This document shows positions 45,489 to 54,796 of a stretch of 64,000 nucleotides of DNA, in pieces (position 1 is the first letter of the stretch; every line of letters begins with the position of its first letter). The stretch is from Aureivirga sp. CE67 (GTDB lineage: Bacteria > Bacteroidota > Bacteroidia > Flavobacteriales > Flavobacteriaceae), in the NCBI RefSeq assembly GCF_015767245.1, contig NZ_JADOTV010000003.1, positions 62,001 through 126,000 of the forward strand. Reading direction: 5' to 3'. The position numbers and the translations under genes are program-made. Under the pieces are notes generated by a model. The model saw only the letters and a program-made list of their open reading frames with translations. It did not search any database and was not told the DNA's origin.

Positions 45489-45514
45489 AAATATCCGTAT
45501 TTATACGGATATTT
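45489..45514 (-). terminator. Terminator overlapping the response regulator stop codon
   Basis: An 11-bp perfect stem (45489-45499 with 45504-45514), loop of four, which includes the last codons of the response regulator gene. A T-run follows on the minus strand. Confidence 0.75.
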
Positions 45515-46169
45515 GATACTTTAAATTGGGAGTATATATTTCATTTGCTATAGCGTAAATAACAAGTCCTGCTGTATTCTTTGCGCCAATTTTTGCAATT
45601 ATATTTTTCCGATGACTTTCGATTGTTCTTTTGCTTAAAAATATTTCATCTGCAATTTCTTGACTTGTTTTTTCATCGCAGATTAATTTTAAAATTTCAA
45701 CTTCTCTTTTGGTTAATTTCTCTTTTACATCAAAAATTTGTTTTTGTTGATTTTTATTTTTCACCAAATTTGAAAGCATCAAACAATCTTGCTCTGTAAA
45801 GTAGACACCTTTTTTATAAACTTCATTTATTGCTTGGACAAATACTTTCTTCTCTACATCTTTTGGTATAAAAGAAGAAACTCCCATTTTTACCATTTGT
45901 CTAAAATTTGAATTATTATAATGCGATGATAAAATTATTATATGGCTTTTTATATCTCTTTCTTTAATAATTTCCACAAGCTGAAATCCATCTATTGGTT
46001 TCATTTGTAAATCTGTAACAACTACATCAAAATTTTCTATCTCAGAATGATTTAAATAATCACTTGGTTTAGAAAAAATGTAAATATCTTTCTCTTTAAA
46101 ATCAGAAGACAATAATAATTTCAATGCTTGCACATACATTATTTCATCATCTATTAATGCTATTTTCAT
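45501..46169 (-). CDS. LuxR/NarL-type response regulator
   Basis: 222 residues. Receiver domain 1-120 with phospho-accepting Asp in VVTDLQMKP (about residue 52), Thr/Ser and Lys of the pocket in ILSSHY and SFIPKD; LuxR-type helix-turn-helix at ~150-210 (LTKREVEILKLI, SQEIADEIFLSKRTIESHRKNI). A DNA-binding transcription regulator controlled by phosphorylation. It starts 3 bases after the histidine kinase gene, its probable partner. Confidence 0.92.
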   Translation of the reverse strand: MKIALIDDEIMYVQALKLLLSSDFKEKDIYIFSKPSDYLNHSEIENFDVVVTDLQMKPIDGFQLVEIIKERDIKSHIIILSSHYNNSNFRQMVKMGVSSFIPKDVEKKVFVQAINEVYKKGVYFTEQDCLMLSNLVKNKNQQKQIFDVKEKLTKREVEILKLICDEKTSQEIADEIFLSKRTIESHRKNIIAKIGAKNTAGLVIYAIANEIYTPNLKYQISV

Positions 46170-46172
46170 GCT

Positions 46173-46892
46173 TTATTTTTGTATTAAATACATCAGTTTT
46201 AAACCGCTATTTTTTTTAGTTTTCCATTTAAAATTAGCTTTTAAATACTGAAGTCTAGTTTCTATATTTTTAATTCCCATTCCTTTTTTCTTAAACATTT
46301 CCTCATCAACTCCTTTTCCACTATCACCAATAAGAATGGCAATATAATTATTTGTTTCTCTAAAATGATAAATAATTGATTCTGATTCTGAATGTTTAAT
46401 AGTATTCGAAATAAATTCTTGAAGAATACGATAAATATTTAATTCCTCTTCTATTGAAAAATAGCTACAAGTAGAAACATTAAAATGTGTATCCAACTTT
46501 AATATATTTTGAACATTAAAAAGAACCTCATTTATAGAATCTATCAATCCAAATCTTTCTAAATAAACAGGATAAAGCGTATGCGAAATATTTCGAGATG
46601 TATTTGATAACTCCTTTACTAAACCTGTTAATTGTTCTTTACTTTGTTTTATATTTTCATTATTGATATTTTGCAATAATAAAGAAAGAATATTTATTTT
46701 ACTTCCCAAATCATCATGTACTCTTTTTGCAATCTGTTCCCTTTCTGATTCTTGAACTTGAATATTTTGTTCTAATAAATTGTTTTGAAAAATTAATTCT
46801 TGTTGCTTTTGAAAGTTTTTCTCTTCAATTATCCTTTTAATATAAACATGATAAATCACAATCATTGAAACAATTATAATCAAAAAAAACAA
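46173..46892 (-). CDS. Sensor histidine kinase (HisKA_3 type)
   Basis: 239 residues from a TTG at 46892. One N-terminal membrane helix, a coiled-coil region, the phospho-acceptor helix with RVHDDLGSK (about residues 57-65), and an HATPase_c domain with EFISNTIKHSE (N box) and IGDSGKGVDEE, KKKGMGIKNIETRL (G boxes). It has no sensing domain, so the signal may come through the co-encoded membrane protein 46925-47551. The start is uncertain: the frame is open for about 20 more codons upstream and would complete the membrane helix, but contains no ATG, GTG or TTG there; an ATT might be used. Confidence 0.85.
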   Translation of the reverse strand: MFFLIIIVSMIVIYHVYIKRIIEEKNFQKQQELIFQNNLLEQNIQVQESEREQIAKRVHDDLGSKINILSLLLQNINNENIKQSKEQLTGLVKELSNTSRNISHTLYPVYLERFGLIDSINEVLFNVQNILKLDTHFNVSTCSYFSIEEELNIYRILQEFISNTIKHSESESIIYHFRETNNYIAILIGDSGKGVDEEMFKKKGMGIKNIETRLQYLKANFKWKTKKNSGLKLMYLIQK

Positions 46893-46924
46893 TAGAATTA
46901 ATACAAAATGATATATATGTAAAG

Positions 46925-47551
46925 TTATTTCGATAATTTTCTAAATGTATTAAATGAAACAATATAAAGTATGATTAAAAAAACAATATTTAATGGCCAT
47001 AGTAAATATAATATTCTTGGGTTCTTGATCAATTGATTTAAAACTGAAAACATTAATAAAGACAATGAATAATAAAATAATAAACCTAAAATAAGGTTTT
47101 TATATCGATATAATTTATTCTTCTCTGTTCCTTTTAATAATACCACTAAACTCATTATAGAAATAATTAATAGTGAAAATTGTGATGAAACCTTTACTAT
47201 ATTTATATATGAATAATTATAAACATCCCAAATTAAAAAAGAAACAGAAAGAATTAAAATCGAAAATAAAGTAATCCATTTTTTTAAATTATATTTAAAA
47301 CTAGAAGTCAAAAATAGAGATGCAAAAAAGAATTCACCAGAAATATAAAATGGAAAGAGTAATTGATTCGACATTTTTAATTCCTTACAAATTAGAGATA
47401 TTACCTCAACTATTAGGTAGAAAGATAAAAACCCTAAATAATATTTTATTGGAGTGTCTTTTTCTTTAACTGTCTTTACTCCAAAAAAAATAACAATAGC
47501 TAAAATAAAATCAGCTAGAATCACTAGTGTTTTATAAAAATTATAATCCAT
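46925..47551 (-). CDS. Seven-helix-like membrane protein, possible signal input for the kinase
   Basis: 208 residues with about seven hydrophobic helices (first about 8-26, last about 183-200) and short loops. No enzyme or transport motif was recognised. It is the first gene of an operon with the histidine kinase (32-base gap) and response regulator. Because the kinase lacks a sensor domain, this protein could detect the signal; this is inference from context only. Confidence 0.7.
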   Translation of the reverse strand: MDYNFYKTLVILADFILAIVIFFGVKTVKEKDTPIKYYLGFLSFYLIVEVISLICKELKMSNQLLFPFYISGEFFFASLFLTSSFKYNLKKWITLFSILILSVSFLIWDVYNYSYINIVKVSSQFSLLIISIMSLVVLLKGTEKNKLYRYKNLILGLLFYYSLSLLMFSVLNQLIKNPRILYLLWPLNIVFLIILYIVSFNTFRKLSK

Positions 47552-47746
47552 TAAATTATCTTTTCAATCTTTGTATAAAGCAAATATTCAACATATGTTA
47601 ATTTAACATCATGCTTACAAAACTCTGACAAAAATCATATTTTTAACAAAAATATAAAATACTTTAATTATAAAACAATTAAACCTGAAAGTATATTGGT
47701 TTTTTAACATAATTTAAAATCAACCAAACCTTATAAATAAATGATT

Positions 47747-47801
47747 AAACAAACCTATAAAAAAAGCTCTTATTTGAAGAGCTTTTTTTATAGGTTTGTT
47801 T
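47747..47801. terminator. Long bidirectional terminator hairpin
   Basis: A perfect 25-bp inverted repeat (47747-47771 with 47777-47801) with a five-base loop, including AAAAAAGCTCTT/AAGAGCTTTTTT. It touches the stop codon of the lipoprotein gene that follows on the minus strand. Confidence 0.85.
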
Positions 47802-48715
47802 TAAGAACAATTACAAACACCTAAGAACTTAAATCCATATTCTTCATTAGGTGCTAATTTCGTATGAGTTTTTGTATGAACCTCATAAATTCCTTTTTTA
47901 TGGAAAACTTTATCGCCTATATTATATGTGTTTTCTGGATTCCAAACTTCATATGAATCACAGTTTTCTTCTAAAATCGGATAATTTTCGTCCTCTATAG
48001 TACCTCTTTCTTGCCAAAGTGGATTTTTCTCAGGATCTACAACTCCAAGGTTTACATAACTTATATTTTCATAAACTAAACCATTATAAAGAACATAAGA
48101 ACCTTTTGGATATGCTCTATACGGAACCCAATCTGGAATTCCTGAATTACATTCACAAACCTCATCAGGGTTTTTAATTTTTGAACAATCATATTCAAGT
48201 TCCATTTCTCCATAATTAAAATGGAATTCATTATCCTTTAATGCTAAACCTTGATAAGAAACATCTGGTGTAAAAATCGTAAATTGTGGTGTAATTGGTA
48301 TAATGAAAAGAGTTAACTTCATTGATTTCACTCTAGCATAAGTAGAGATAATTAGATAATGTTCACGCGTATCTTTTCCTACATCTGCTCCTCCTAAAAA
48401 TGTTCCTGTATTTTTATAAGGATTATAGTTTTCATCTCCTAATAAAATCTGAAAACCGTTTAACTCTAAATAACCTGTGTTGTTTTCAAATTCCCAAGCA
48501 ACTTTTATAGCAGCATCTATAGATGTAGGTTCTAGAAAGGAATTATCTTTCACTTCAAGAATATTTACTTTTGAGCCGTCTACTCTACTTGTAAATTCTG
48601 TACTTCTTAGTTGATTTTCTTCTGTGGCAGCTGTTCTTTCTTCGATCATTTCATCTTTTGTACAAGACACAACTGTAAAAAGAACAATTACAGCTATTTT
48701 AACTAGATTTTTCAT
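47801..48715 (-). CDS. Lipoprotein with two carbohydrate-binding-like (CBM5/12) modules
   Basis: 304 residues. Lipobox TVVSCTK at about 13-19 suggests lipid anchoring. Residues ~50-185 are beta-rich and not recognised. Two C-terminal modules follow the chitin-binding type 3 layout: VPYRAYPKGSYVLYNGLVYE ... NPLWQERG (about 195-237) and YEVWNPENTYNIGDKVFHKKG ... GFKFLGVC (about 252-302), each with spaced aromatic residues and a late Trp or Phe. Binding of a polysaccharide on the surface is an inference. Cysteines near the end (CECN, CNC) could form disulfides. Confidence 0.65.
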   Translation of the reverse strand: MKNLVKIAVIVLFTVVSCTKDEMIEERTAATEENQLRSTEFTSRVDGSKVNILEVKDNSFLEPTSIDAAIKVAWEFENNTGYLELNGFQILLGDENYNPYKNTGTFLGGADVGKDTREHYLIISTYARVKSMKLTLFIIPITPQFTIFTPDVSYQGLALKDNEFHFNYGEMELEYDCSKIKNPDEVCECNSGIPDWVPYRAYPKGSYVLYNGLVYENISYVNLGVVDPEKNPLWQERGTIEDENYPILEENCDSYEVWNPENTYNIGDKVFHKKGIYEVHTKTHTKLAPNEEYGFKFLGVCNCS

Positions 48716-49178
48716 CGGAAAGTGGAGTTTATATGATTAGTGATTTTAATAAAAAATACAGAAGTAAAGTATTGTACGACCTTCTTTAATTCATTCTTAT
48801 TAATTTATAACACTTTACCTCTTAGTAAACCCTAAAACATTTCTTATTTCTGAAATATTTATATGGAGAATTATTTAATATTTTTTCATGTAAAAGAAAT
48901 TAATAATTCAAATACGACTTTATTTTATTTTTAGAAATAATTAAGCACAAAATGTATGCCCGATTACGATTAAAATAAGATTTTATCAAAAGTATAACAT
49001 TTAGATTCTTGATTTATAGTCAGTTTTCAATCTCCTAAAACTTTAGACTAAATCAAGGGTAAAAAAGTTTCTGATTTTTATCAATAAATCTCAATTTTTA
49101 GAATTAAATAAGAATAAAGATTGTACAGTTTTTAATATATTTGAGAATTAATTTTTAGCCTTTTAAAAAACAAAAAAC
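48716..49178. other. Divergent intergenic region upstream of glyA
   Basis: About 460 AT-rich bases between the lipoprotein gene and glyA, presumably with both promoters. TATATTTG at 49136-49143, 36 bases before the glyA ATG, is a good -7 element. I looked for a riboswitch in the long leader and saw none that I could recognise. Confidence 0.4.
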
Positions 49179-50450
49179 ATGCAACACGACAAAATAATAT
49201 TCGATTTAATAGAAGACGAAAAAGACAGACAAGTAGAAGGATTAGAACTTATTGCTTCTGAGAACTTTGTAAGTGATCAAGTAATGGCAGCAATGGGATC
49301 TGTTCTTACAAATAAATATGCGGAAGGGTATCCTGATAAAAGATATTACGGAGGATGTGAAGTAGTAGATGTAGTAGAGAAGATTGCAATTGATAGAGCA
49401 AAAGAACTTTTTGGAGCAGAATATGTAAACGTACAACCTCATTCAGGTTCACAAGCAAATGCTGCTGTTTATCTTGCAGTTTTAAAACCTGGAGATAAAG
49501 TTTTAGGGTTTGATTTATCACACGGAGGGCATTTAACTCATGGTTCGCCAGTGAATTTCTCTGGAAAATTATACGAGAATGTATTCTATGGTGTAGATAA
49601 AGAAACTGGAAGATTAAACTATGACGAGATTGAAAGAATTGCAAAAGAAGAAAAACCACAATTAATTATTGCTGGAGCTTCTGCTTATTCTAGAGATATG
49701 GATTTTGCTCGTTTTAGAGAAATCGCTGATTCGGTTGGAGCTATTTTAATGGCAGATATTTCGCACCCAGCAGGATTAATCGCAAAAGGATTACTTTCTG
49801 ATCCTCTTCCACATTGTCATGTTGTAACAACAACTACTCATAAAACATTAAGAGGTCCAAGAGGAGGAATTATCATGATTGGTAAAGATTTCGAAAACCC
49901 ATTTGGACAAAAATGGAAAAGCGGAAAATTAAAGAAAATGTCTGCTTTAATTAACTCTGCAGTTTTCCCAGGAACACAAGGAGGACCTTTAGAGCATGTA
50001 ATCGCAGCTAAAGCAGTTGCTTTTGGAGAAGCTTTAACGGATGAATTCTTACACTATCAAGTTCAAGTAAAGAAAAACGCAGCTGCTATGGCGGAGGCTT
50101 TCGTTAAGAGAGGATATGAGTTAATTTCTGGAGGAACTGACAACCATATGGTGTTAATTGACCTAAGAAATAAAAATTTAACAGGAAAACAAGGTGAAGA
50201 AGCTTTAGTTCAAGCAGATATTACTGTAAATAAAAACATGGTTCCTTTTGACACAGAATCTCCAATGGTAACTTCTGGAATTCGTGTTGGTGTAGCAGCA
50301 GTTACAACTCGTGGATTAAAAGAGTCTGATATGGAAACAGTTGTTGCTTTAATGGATGAAGTTTTATCAAATGTAGACAATACAGAGGTAATTGAAAGCG
50401 TTTCTAATAAAGTAAATGATTTAATGAAAGATTTACCTTTATTTCAATAA
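49179..50450 (+). CDS. glyA: Serine hydroxymethyltransferase
   Basis: 423 residues, normal length. Typical motifs: [10 protein letters not shown] near the N-terminus, [22 protein letters not shown], the PLP-lysine segment [14 protein letters not shown] with K222, [11 protein letters not shown], and [14 protein letters not shown]. It moves a one-carbon unit between serine and tetrahydrofolate, supplying glycine and methylene-THF, in the cytoplasm. It is transcribed alone. GC content and codon use seem higher than in the neighbourhood, as expected for a highly expressed gene. Confidence 0.97.
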   Translation: MQHDKIIFDLIEDEKDRQVEGLELIASENFVSDQVMAAMGSVLTNKYAEGYPDKRYYGGCEVVDVVEKIAIDRAKELFGAEYVNVQPHSGSQANAAVYLAVLKPGDKVLGFDLSHGGHLTHGSPVNFSGKLYENVFYGVDKETGRLNYDEIERIAKEEKPQLIIAGASAYSRDMDFARFREIADSVGAILMADISHPAGLIAKGLLSDPLPHCHVVTTTTHKTLRGPRGGIIMIGKDFENPFGQKWKSGKLKKMSALINSAVFPGTQGGPLEHVIAAKAVAFGEALTDEFLHYQVQVKKNAAAMAEAFVKRGYELISGGTDNHMVLIDLRNKNLTGKQGEEALVQADITVNKNMVPFDTESPMVTSGIRVGVAAVTTRGLKESDMETVVALMDEVLSNVDNTEVIESVSNKVNDLMKDLPLFQ

Positions 50451-50515
50451 ATCAAAAAAAATAGTAAAATAATGCTATTTTTTAAACAAAAATTTTAAAT
50501 TGCCGTTTTAAAATT

Positions 50516-50547
50516 AAACTGGTTTAGTTATCTTACTAAACCAGTTT
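50516..50547 (+). terminator. Terminator after glyA
   Basis: A perfect 13-bp stem (50516-50528 with 50535-50547), six-base loop, T-run. Confidence 0.8.
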
Positions 50548-50576
50548 TTATATAAATCTAATTTAACTATTAAACT

Positions 50577-50975
50577 ATGAAGAATTTTATTTTTACTTTA
50601 TTATTTTCAGTATTCACTTTAGGAGCATTTGCTCAAGAACCAACTCAATATGAAAAAGATACTAGAGAGTTAGTAGAGATGGTTTACCAAGAGCAATATG
50701 AGTCTACGATTAAATCTGTTAAAAATACTGTACAAAGTAAGTTTAAAGAAACTTTTTATGGACAAGGAAAGAGACAATTGAAATCTTTATTCTCAAAATA
50801 TTCTAAAACTTACATGGAAATGTATTCTCACCAAGAAATTCAAGATAAATTAACTTCTTTAAAAAATGGAAATCAAGGAGAAGTTCTTGAAAAAACTACT
50901 GCTATTGAGCAATTAGAAACTAAATGGGAGCAAAACTTACAAGGATTAGCTAGTAAGTACAATTCAGCTTCTTAA
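50577..50975 (+). CDS. Small secreted protein, unknown
   Basis: 132 residues with signal peptide (1-20, ending GAFAQ). The mature part is almost entirely helical and charged (KDTRELVEMVYQEQYES, KETFYGQGKRQLKSLF), with no cysteine and no recognised domain. It could be a helical periplasmic protein. It follows glyA but sits behind that gene's terminator and is followed by its own terminator, so it is a separate unit. Confidence 0.75.
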   Translation: MKNFIFTLLFSVFTLGAFAQEPTQYEKDTRELVEMVYQEQYESTIKSVKNTVQSKFKETFYGQGKRQLKSLFSKYSKTYMEMYSHQEIQDKLTSLKNGNQGEVLEKTTAIEQLETKWEQNLQGLASKYNSAS

Positions 50976-50997
50976 AACAAAATAAAGTTTAAATTAT

Positions 50998-51029
50998 AAA
51001 GGACTAATTCATATTTGAGTTAGTCCTTT
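50998..51029 (+). terminator. Terminator after the small secreted protein gene
   Basis: A 10-bp stem (AAAGGACTAA at 50998-51007 with its complement at 51020-51029), T-run following. Confidence 0.75.
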
Positions 51030-51334
51030 TTATTTGTAATAATTTCTGATAAATATTTTTAAATCTATTAGCTATTTAATTATTTCTCTATTTATAATTA
51101 ATGTAAATTGAAAAGATTCTAATAGATACATTAAGTTTTTTAATACTTTTGGTATCGCTTTTTAAGCTACTAAATTTTAATGCTTTATGTTTTAAATGTT
51201 TTTTTATGGGGTAGATGATTTTTATGTTAAAACTAATATTTAAATCATAATAAAATAACATTTTCATTGAGTAATATTTAAAATGGCACACAGTTTGAAA
51301 AGCAGCAAACAAATACTAAATAAATATTTTAAAA
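51030..51334. other. Intergenic region, no gene recognised
   Basis: About 300 AT-rich bases that should contain the promoter of the DUF4476 pair. A 74-codon minus-strand frame (51088-51312) has no family resemblance and a composition like translated AT-rich DNA; I do not call it. Confidence 0.35.
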
Positions 51335-52279
51335 ATGAAAAAAAAGTACGTATTACTAGTTTTAGCAATTATTTTCTCAGCAAACCTATTTGCACAGAAA
51401 AAGTATAATGTAATAGTTTATACAAATGAAGGTGAAAATTTTTGGTTAACATTAAATGGAATTAAACAAAATGAAGAAGCGTCAACAAACGTAAAAGTTA
51501 CGGATTTGAAAGCGCAAAACTATGCTGTAAAAGTTATTTTTGAAAATCAACAAGAACCTTTAGAAAAAACACTTTGGCTACCAGAAAACTCTTCTGAGAT
51601 CACTTATCGAATTAAAAAGAAAAGAAATGGAAAATTAGTTATGAGATTATTCTCTGCTGTTCCAATTCAAGAATCTGTAATTCAAAAAGAAGATAAAAGT
51701 GTTGTAAAGTACACTCCTGTAGAAAGAACACCAAGTTCAAATACTGTTTCAGTAACTACAACTACAAAAACGGTTACAGCTGGTGGATCTAAGAAAAAAG
51801 GAAACGGAAAATCTGGAAGTATCAGCGTAAATATTGGAGATAATAGTTTTGGTCTAAATGTGAATGTCAATGATGGTGAAGATGAGGATGAATCTTCAGA
51901 AGAAATCACGATTACCAAAACAGTTACTACAACAACTACATCAGAGCCAGAAGAAATAGGTGTTGTATATGTAGAAGAAGATTCTTGTCAGCCTATAGAA
52001 ACTGGTGATTTTAATAGAGCAAAACAATCAATTTCTTCAAAAACTTTTTCTGACACAAAATTAAGAGTTGCAAAGCAAATTATTGATAATAACTGCTTCA
52101 ATGCTGGACAAGTAAAAAGCTTAATGTCATTATTTACTTTTGAAGATGAAAAATTAGATATTGCAAAATATGCTTATAATAAAACAACTGACAAAGAAAA
52201 TTATTATAAAGTGAACGATGCTTTTGAGTTTGAAATGACAATTGGAGATTTACAAGATTACATCAAAACACAAGAATAG
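51335..52279 (+). CDS. Secreted DUF4476-domain protein
   Basis: 314 residues. Signal peptide ending NLFAQ; an N-terminal beta-domain (YNVIVYTNEGENFWLTLNGIKQ); a low-complexity middle rich in Ser, Thr, Gly and Asp/Glu (about 125-215); and a C-terminal DUF4476 domain beginning at CQPIETGDFNRAKQSI, with VAKQIIDNNCFNAGQVKSLM and a YYKVNDAFEF end. DUF4476 is a frequent helical domain of unknown role in Bacteroidota. It is followed after 1 base by a paralogue. Confidence 0.85.
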   Translation: MKKKYVLLVLAIIFSANLFAQKKYNVIVYTNEGENFWLTLNGIKQNEEASTNVKVTDLKAQNYAVKVIFENQQEPLEKTLWLPENSSEITYRIKKKRNGKLVMRLFSAVPIQESVIQKEDKSVVKYTPVERTPSSNTVSVTTTTKTVTAGGSKKKGNGKSGSISVNIGDNSFGLNVNVNDGEDEDESSEEITITKTVTTTTTSEPEEIGVVYVEEDSCQPIETGDFNRAKQSISSKTFSDTKLRVAKQIIDNNCFNAGQVKSLMSLFTFEDEKLDIAKYAYNKTTDKENYYKVNDAFEFEMTIGDLQDYIKTQE

Positions 52280-52280
52280 T

Positions 52281-53012
52281 ATGAAAAAACAAATTTTAAT
52301 CCTTTGTGCTTTATTAATTTCAGTAGTTTCTTTTGCTCAAAAAAATTATGAACTAACTGTTTTTAATAAGAAAAATCAAGAATTTACTTTGTTTATTAAC
52401 GGAATCAAACAAAATGATGATCCTTCTACAGAAGTAACTGTACATGATTTGAATCTTAGAAAATATAATTTGATGGTTATTTTTAAGAATTCAAAATTCA
52501 AGTCTTTTCAGGAAGAAGTTAAAATGCCTGATGAGTCGGGAGAAATTGTATATAAAATTAAAAGAAAAAAACGTGGAGATTTCTTTTTAAAACTTTATGC
52601 GCAAATTCCTGATGAAATGAAAGATTTCGATCATAATTCTGAAAATCAAGTTGATGAAGTAGAAGCTCCAGAAAAGATTGAAGTTGTAGAGGTAATAGAG
52701 GTTGTTGAAGAAGATGTTTGTACTTCTATGGATGCAGATGAATTTGACACTGCAATTGCTTCTATTAAATCAAAATCATTTGCTGATACGAAGAAGAAAG
52801 TAGCAAAACAAATCATTGACCATAACTGTTTTGATACGAATCAGGTTTTACAAATGTTAGAACTTTTTACTTTTGAGAGTGGGAAATTAGAAATGGCAAA
52901 ATATATGTATTCTAAAACAAGTGATCAAAAGAATTACTATAAAATTAATGATGTTTTTTCGTTTAGTTCTTCTATTGAATCTCTTCAGAATTACATCAAA
53001 AAACAACAATAA
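52281..53012 (+). CDS. Secreted DUF4476-domain protein (paralogue)
   Basis: 243 residues from the ATG at 52281; a frame from 52242 overlaps the upstream gene and puts the signal peptide (MKKQILILCALL...SFAQ) inside, so the later start is right. Same layout as the upstream paralogue but without the Ser/Gly-rich middle, having a short Glu/Val-rich link instead; DUF4476 at the C-terminus (CTSMDADEFDTAIASIKSK, KQIIDHNCFDTNQ, YYKINDVFSF). Co-transcribed with the first copy; function unknown. Confidence 0.86.
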   Translation: MKKQILILCALLISVVSFAQKNYELTVFNKKNQEFTLFINGIKQNDDPSTEVTVHDLNLRKYNLMVIFKNSKFKSFQEEVKMPDESGEIVYKIKRKKRGDFFLKLYAQIPDEMKDFDHNSENQVDEVEAPEKIEVVEVIEVVEEDVCTSMDADEFDTAIASIKSKSFADTKKKVAKQIIDHNCFDTNQVLQMLELFTFESGKLEMAKYMYSKTSDQKNYYKINDVFSFSSSIESLQNYIKKQQ

Positions 53013-53018
53013 AAAATT

Positions 53019-53043
53019 AAAGACCTCTTTTTTAGAGGTCTTT
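53019..53043. terminator. Bidirectional terminator
   Basis: A 10-bp stem (AAAGACCTCT at 53019-53028 with its complement at 53034-53043), loop of five, flanked by A- and T-runs, between converging genes. Confidence 0.8.
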
Positions 53044-53046
53044 TTT

Positions 53047-53988
53047 TTATAAACTATTTACAAATTCCTTTTTAAGTTCTTCCACTTCTTCAGTGTTATA
53101 TTTTCTAGAATAATGAACAGGAATTGGGTTTTTGATTTTACATCTTTTCATTATTTCTCCCGAAGCACTTGCATAACTATGATAATTTAACATTGCAGCT
53201 TCTTTGTCTTCATCTTTATAAAAAGCTTCTATAAACACTGTATTTACTTCAGAAAATAATTCTTCTATTTTAGCATGATTTTCTTCATTTGCAGCATGAT
53301 CCATGATTATTCCAAAAGAATCCCCTTTTTTTTGTTCTAATAAATGATATAGATCTTTGGCTACATATTTATTTCCTTCGATTTCAATTTCAGTAGCATC
53401 TAAATTATTTTCAAAACACTCTTTTAATTGTCTTGCCCAAATTCCCCCTTTAAATCCACTGTCTTTTATATTTAATTTTACAGTATCAAATTCTTTAAAT
53501 AAATATGAAATAGAAGGTGTTTTATGATCCAAGATTGTAAACTTCACATCAAATGTTTTAGCTGTAAAAATAGCATCAGATTTAATCGTTTTAATTTTCT
53601 TTAAATCCCAAACTGGTGGAATAATTTCAAAAACATTTATAGTATTTTCATCTAAAATTTCTCGAATTTCATAAATAATTGCTCCTTCTTGAATCAGATT
53701 CCAAGTATAACCAAGAATTCTAGCTTGTACTTGTTTTGCAATATCTTTAGGTCCGCAAATAATTACTCTTTTTTGTAAACCAATTTGATGGCGTAATAAT
53801 GTATCGAAATTTATAAAATGATCAATGTGTGTATGACTGATGAAAACAGCTTCTAATTCATGACAATCTTTTATGGTAAGATTACTAGCATCTCCACAAT
53901 CACATAAAAAGCTTCCTCCGTAGTTAGAAACTTTTACCATTACCGAAATATCTTCGTTCGGATTGTTTTTTAATTCTGGTGTAAACAT
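53047..53988 (-). CDS. Metallo-beta-lactamase-fold protein (RNase Z-like)
   Basis: 313 residues. After FLCDCGDASNL comes the metal-binding motif SHTHIDH (HxHxDH); a later metal ligand Asp/His pair is in FGIIMDHAANEEN, and a terminal His in PVHYSRKY. The layout resembles RNase Z/ElaC-like hydrolases. However, the family's exosite and usual start are not clear, so tRNA 3'-processing is not certain; another phosphodiester or ester substrate is possible. It should be a cytosolic zinc hydrolase. Confidence 0.78.
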   Translation of the reverse strand: MFTPELKNNPNEDISVMVKVSNYGGSFLCDCGDASNLTIKDCHELEAVFISHTHIDHFINFDTLLRHQIGLQKRVIICGPKDIAKQVQARILGYTWNLIQEGAIIYEIREILDENTINVFEIIPPVWDLKKIKTIKSDAIFTAKTFDVKFTILDHKTPSISYLFKEFDTVKLNIKDSGFKGGIWARQLKECFENNLDATEIEIEGNKYVAKDLYHLLEQKKGDSFGIIMDHAANEENHAKIEELFSEVNTVFIEAFYKDEDKEAAMLNYHSYASASGEIMKRCKIKNPIPVHYSRKYNTEEVEELKKEFVNSL

Positions 53989-54183
53989 ATTTTTTTTTGC
54001 GAAAATACTTTATTTAAAAATATAATTGGAATATTTCTTCTACATTATTGATTAATTGAACTTTTATGAAGCTCTTTTTTATTAAAAAAAATAAAAAAAA
54101 GTGGAATTTAAACTATATTCGCAGGCTTTTTAAACAAAAATGAAAAGTAAATTTTTATAGTTATATTCATAAAAAAATAGAAG

Positions 54184-54795
54184 ATGGATTTTTTTGAAAT
54201 ATTAGAGATTTTAGGAACGTCAACTTTTGCTATCTCAGGTGCTTTGTTTGCCATTGAGAAAAGATTTGATCCTTTTGGAGTATTTATTATTGCTTTTGTT
54301 ACTGCTTTAGGGGGTGGAACAATTCGAGATGTATTGATAGATAGAAATCCTATCGGATGGATACATAATGTGAATTATATTTATGTAGTTATTGTTTCTA
54401 CTTTAATTGCTATCATTTTTAGAAAATCAATAGGAAAATTTAGTAGATCTCTTTTTTTATTTGATGCTATTGGATTGGGAATGTTCACAATTATTGGTGT
54501 TAAACTTGGGTTTGATGCTAAATTAGCTCCGATTATTTGTATTGCACTCGGAACAATGTCTGCTTCTTTTGGAGGAATCGTAAGAGATCTTTTATGCAAT
54601 GAAACTCCAATTATACTAAGAAAAGAAATTTATGCAACTGCAAGTATTATTGGAGGAACTGTATATTTTCTTCTAAAAACTTACGAAAATCCATATATCA
54701 TAAATTATTTAGTTACAATATCTATTGTAATCCTTATAAGAGTAATTTCTGTAAAATATCATTTATCTTTACCTACTTTTTATAAAAAAAGATAA
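54184..54795 (+). CDS. TRIC-family (UPF0126) membrane channel
   Basis: 203 residues, normal length. Two repeats of three helices with glycine-rich signatures: TSTFAISGALFAIEKRFDPFG, FVTALGGGTIRDVLI, and IGLGMFTIIGVKLGFD with SFGGIVRDLLCNETPII. Bacterial TRIC proteins form trimeric cation channels with one pore per subunit. It is followed after one base by the Nudix gene, so they probably share a transcript. Confidence 0.92.
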   Translation: MDFFEILEILGTSTFAISGALFAIEKRFDPFGVFIIAFVTALGGGTIRDVLIDRNPIGWIHNVNYIYVVIVSTLIAIIFRKSIGKFSRSLFLFDAIGLGMFTIIGVKLGFDAKLAPIICIALGTMSASFGGIVRDLLCNETPIILRKEIYATASIIGGTVYFLLKTYENPYIINYLVTISIVILIRVISVKYHLSLPTFYKKR

Positions 54796-54796
54796 A

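Noticed and set aside
48716-49178. Riboswitch in the leader of glyA
   Set aside because: The gap is long, but I could not find the conserved cores of glycine, THF or SAM riboswitches on the plus strand.
49306-49659. 117-codon minus-strand frame within glyA
   Set aside because: Leu/His/Gln-rich shadow of the glyA coding strand, a usual by-product of a highly biased gene.
51088-51312. 74-codon minus-strand frame upstream of the DUF4476 pair
   Set aside because: Lys/Ile/Phe-rich, no known motif, lies in the promoter region of the plus-strand genes.
53047-53988. Definite RNase Z annotation
   Set aside because: The SHTHIDH motif and fold fit, but the exosite and other tRNase Z hallmarks are not clear; a more general metallo-beta-lactamase call is safer.
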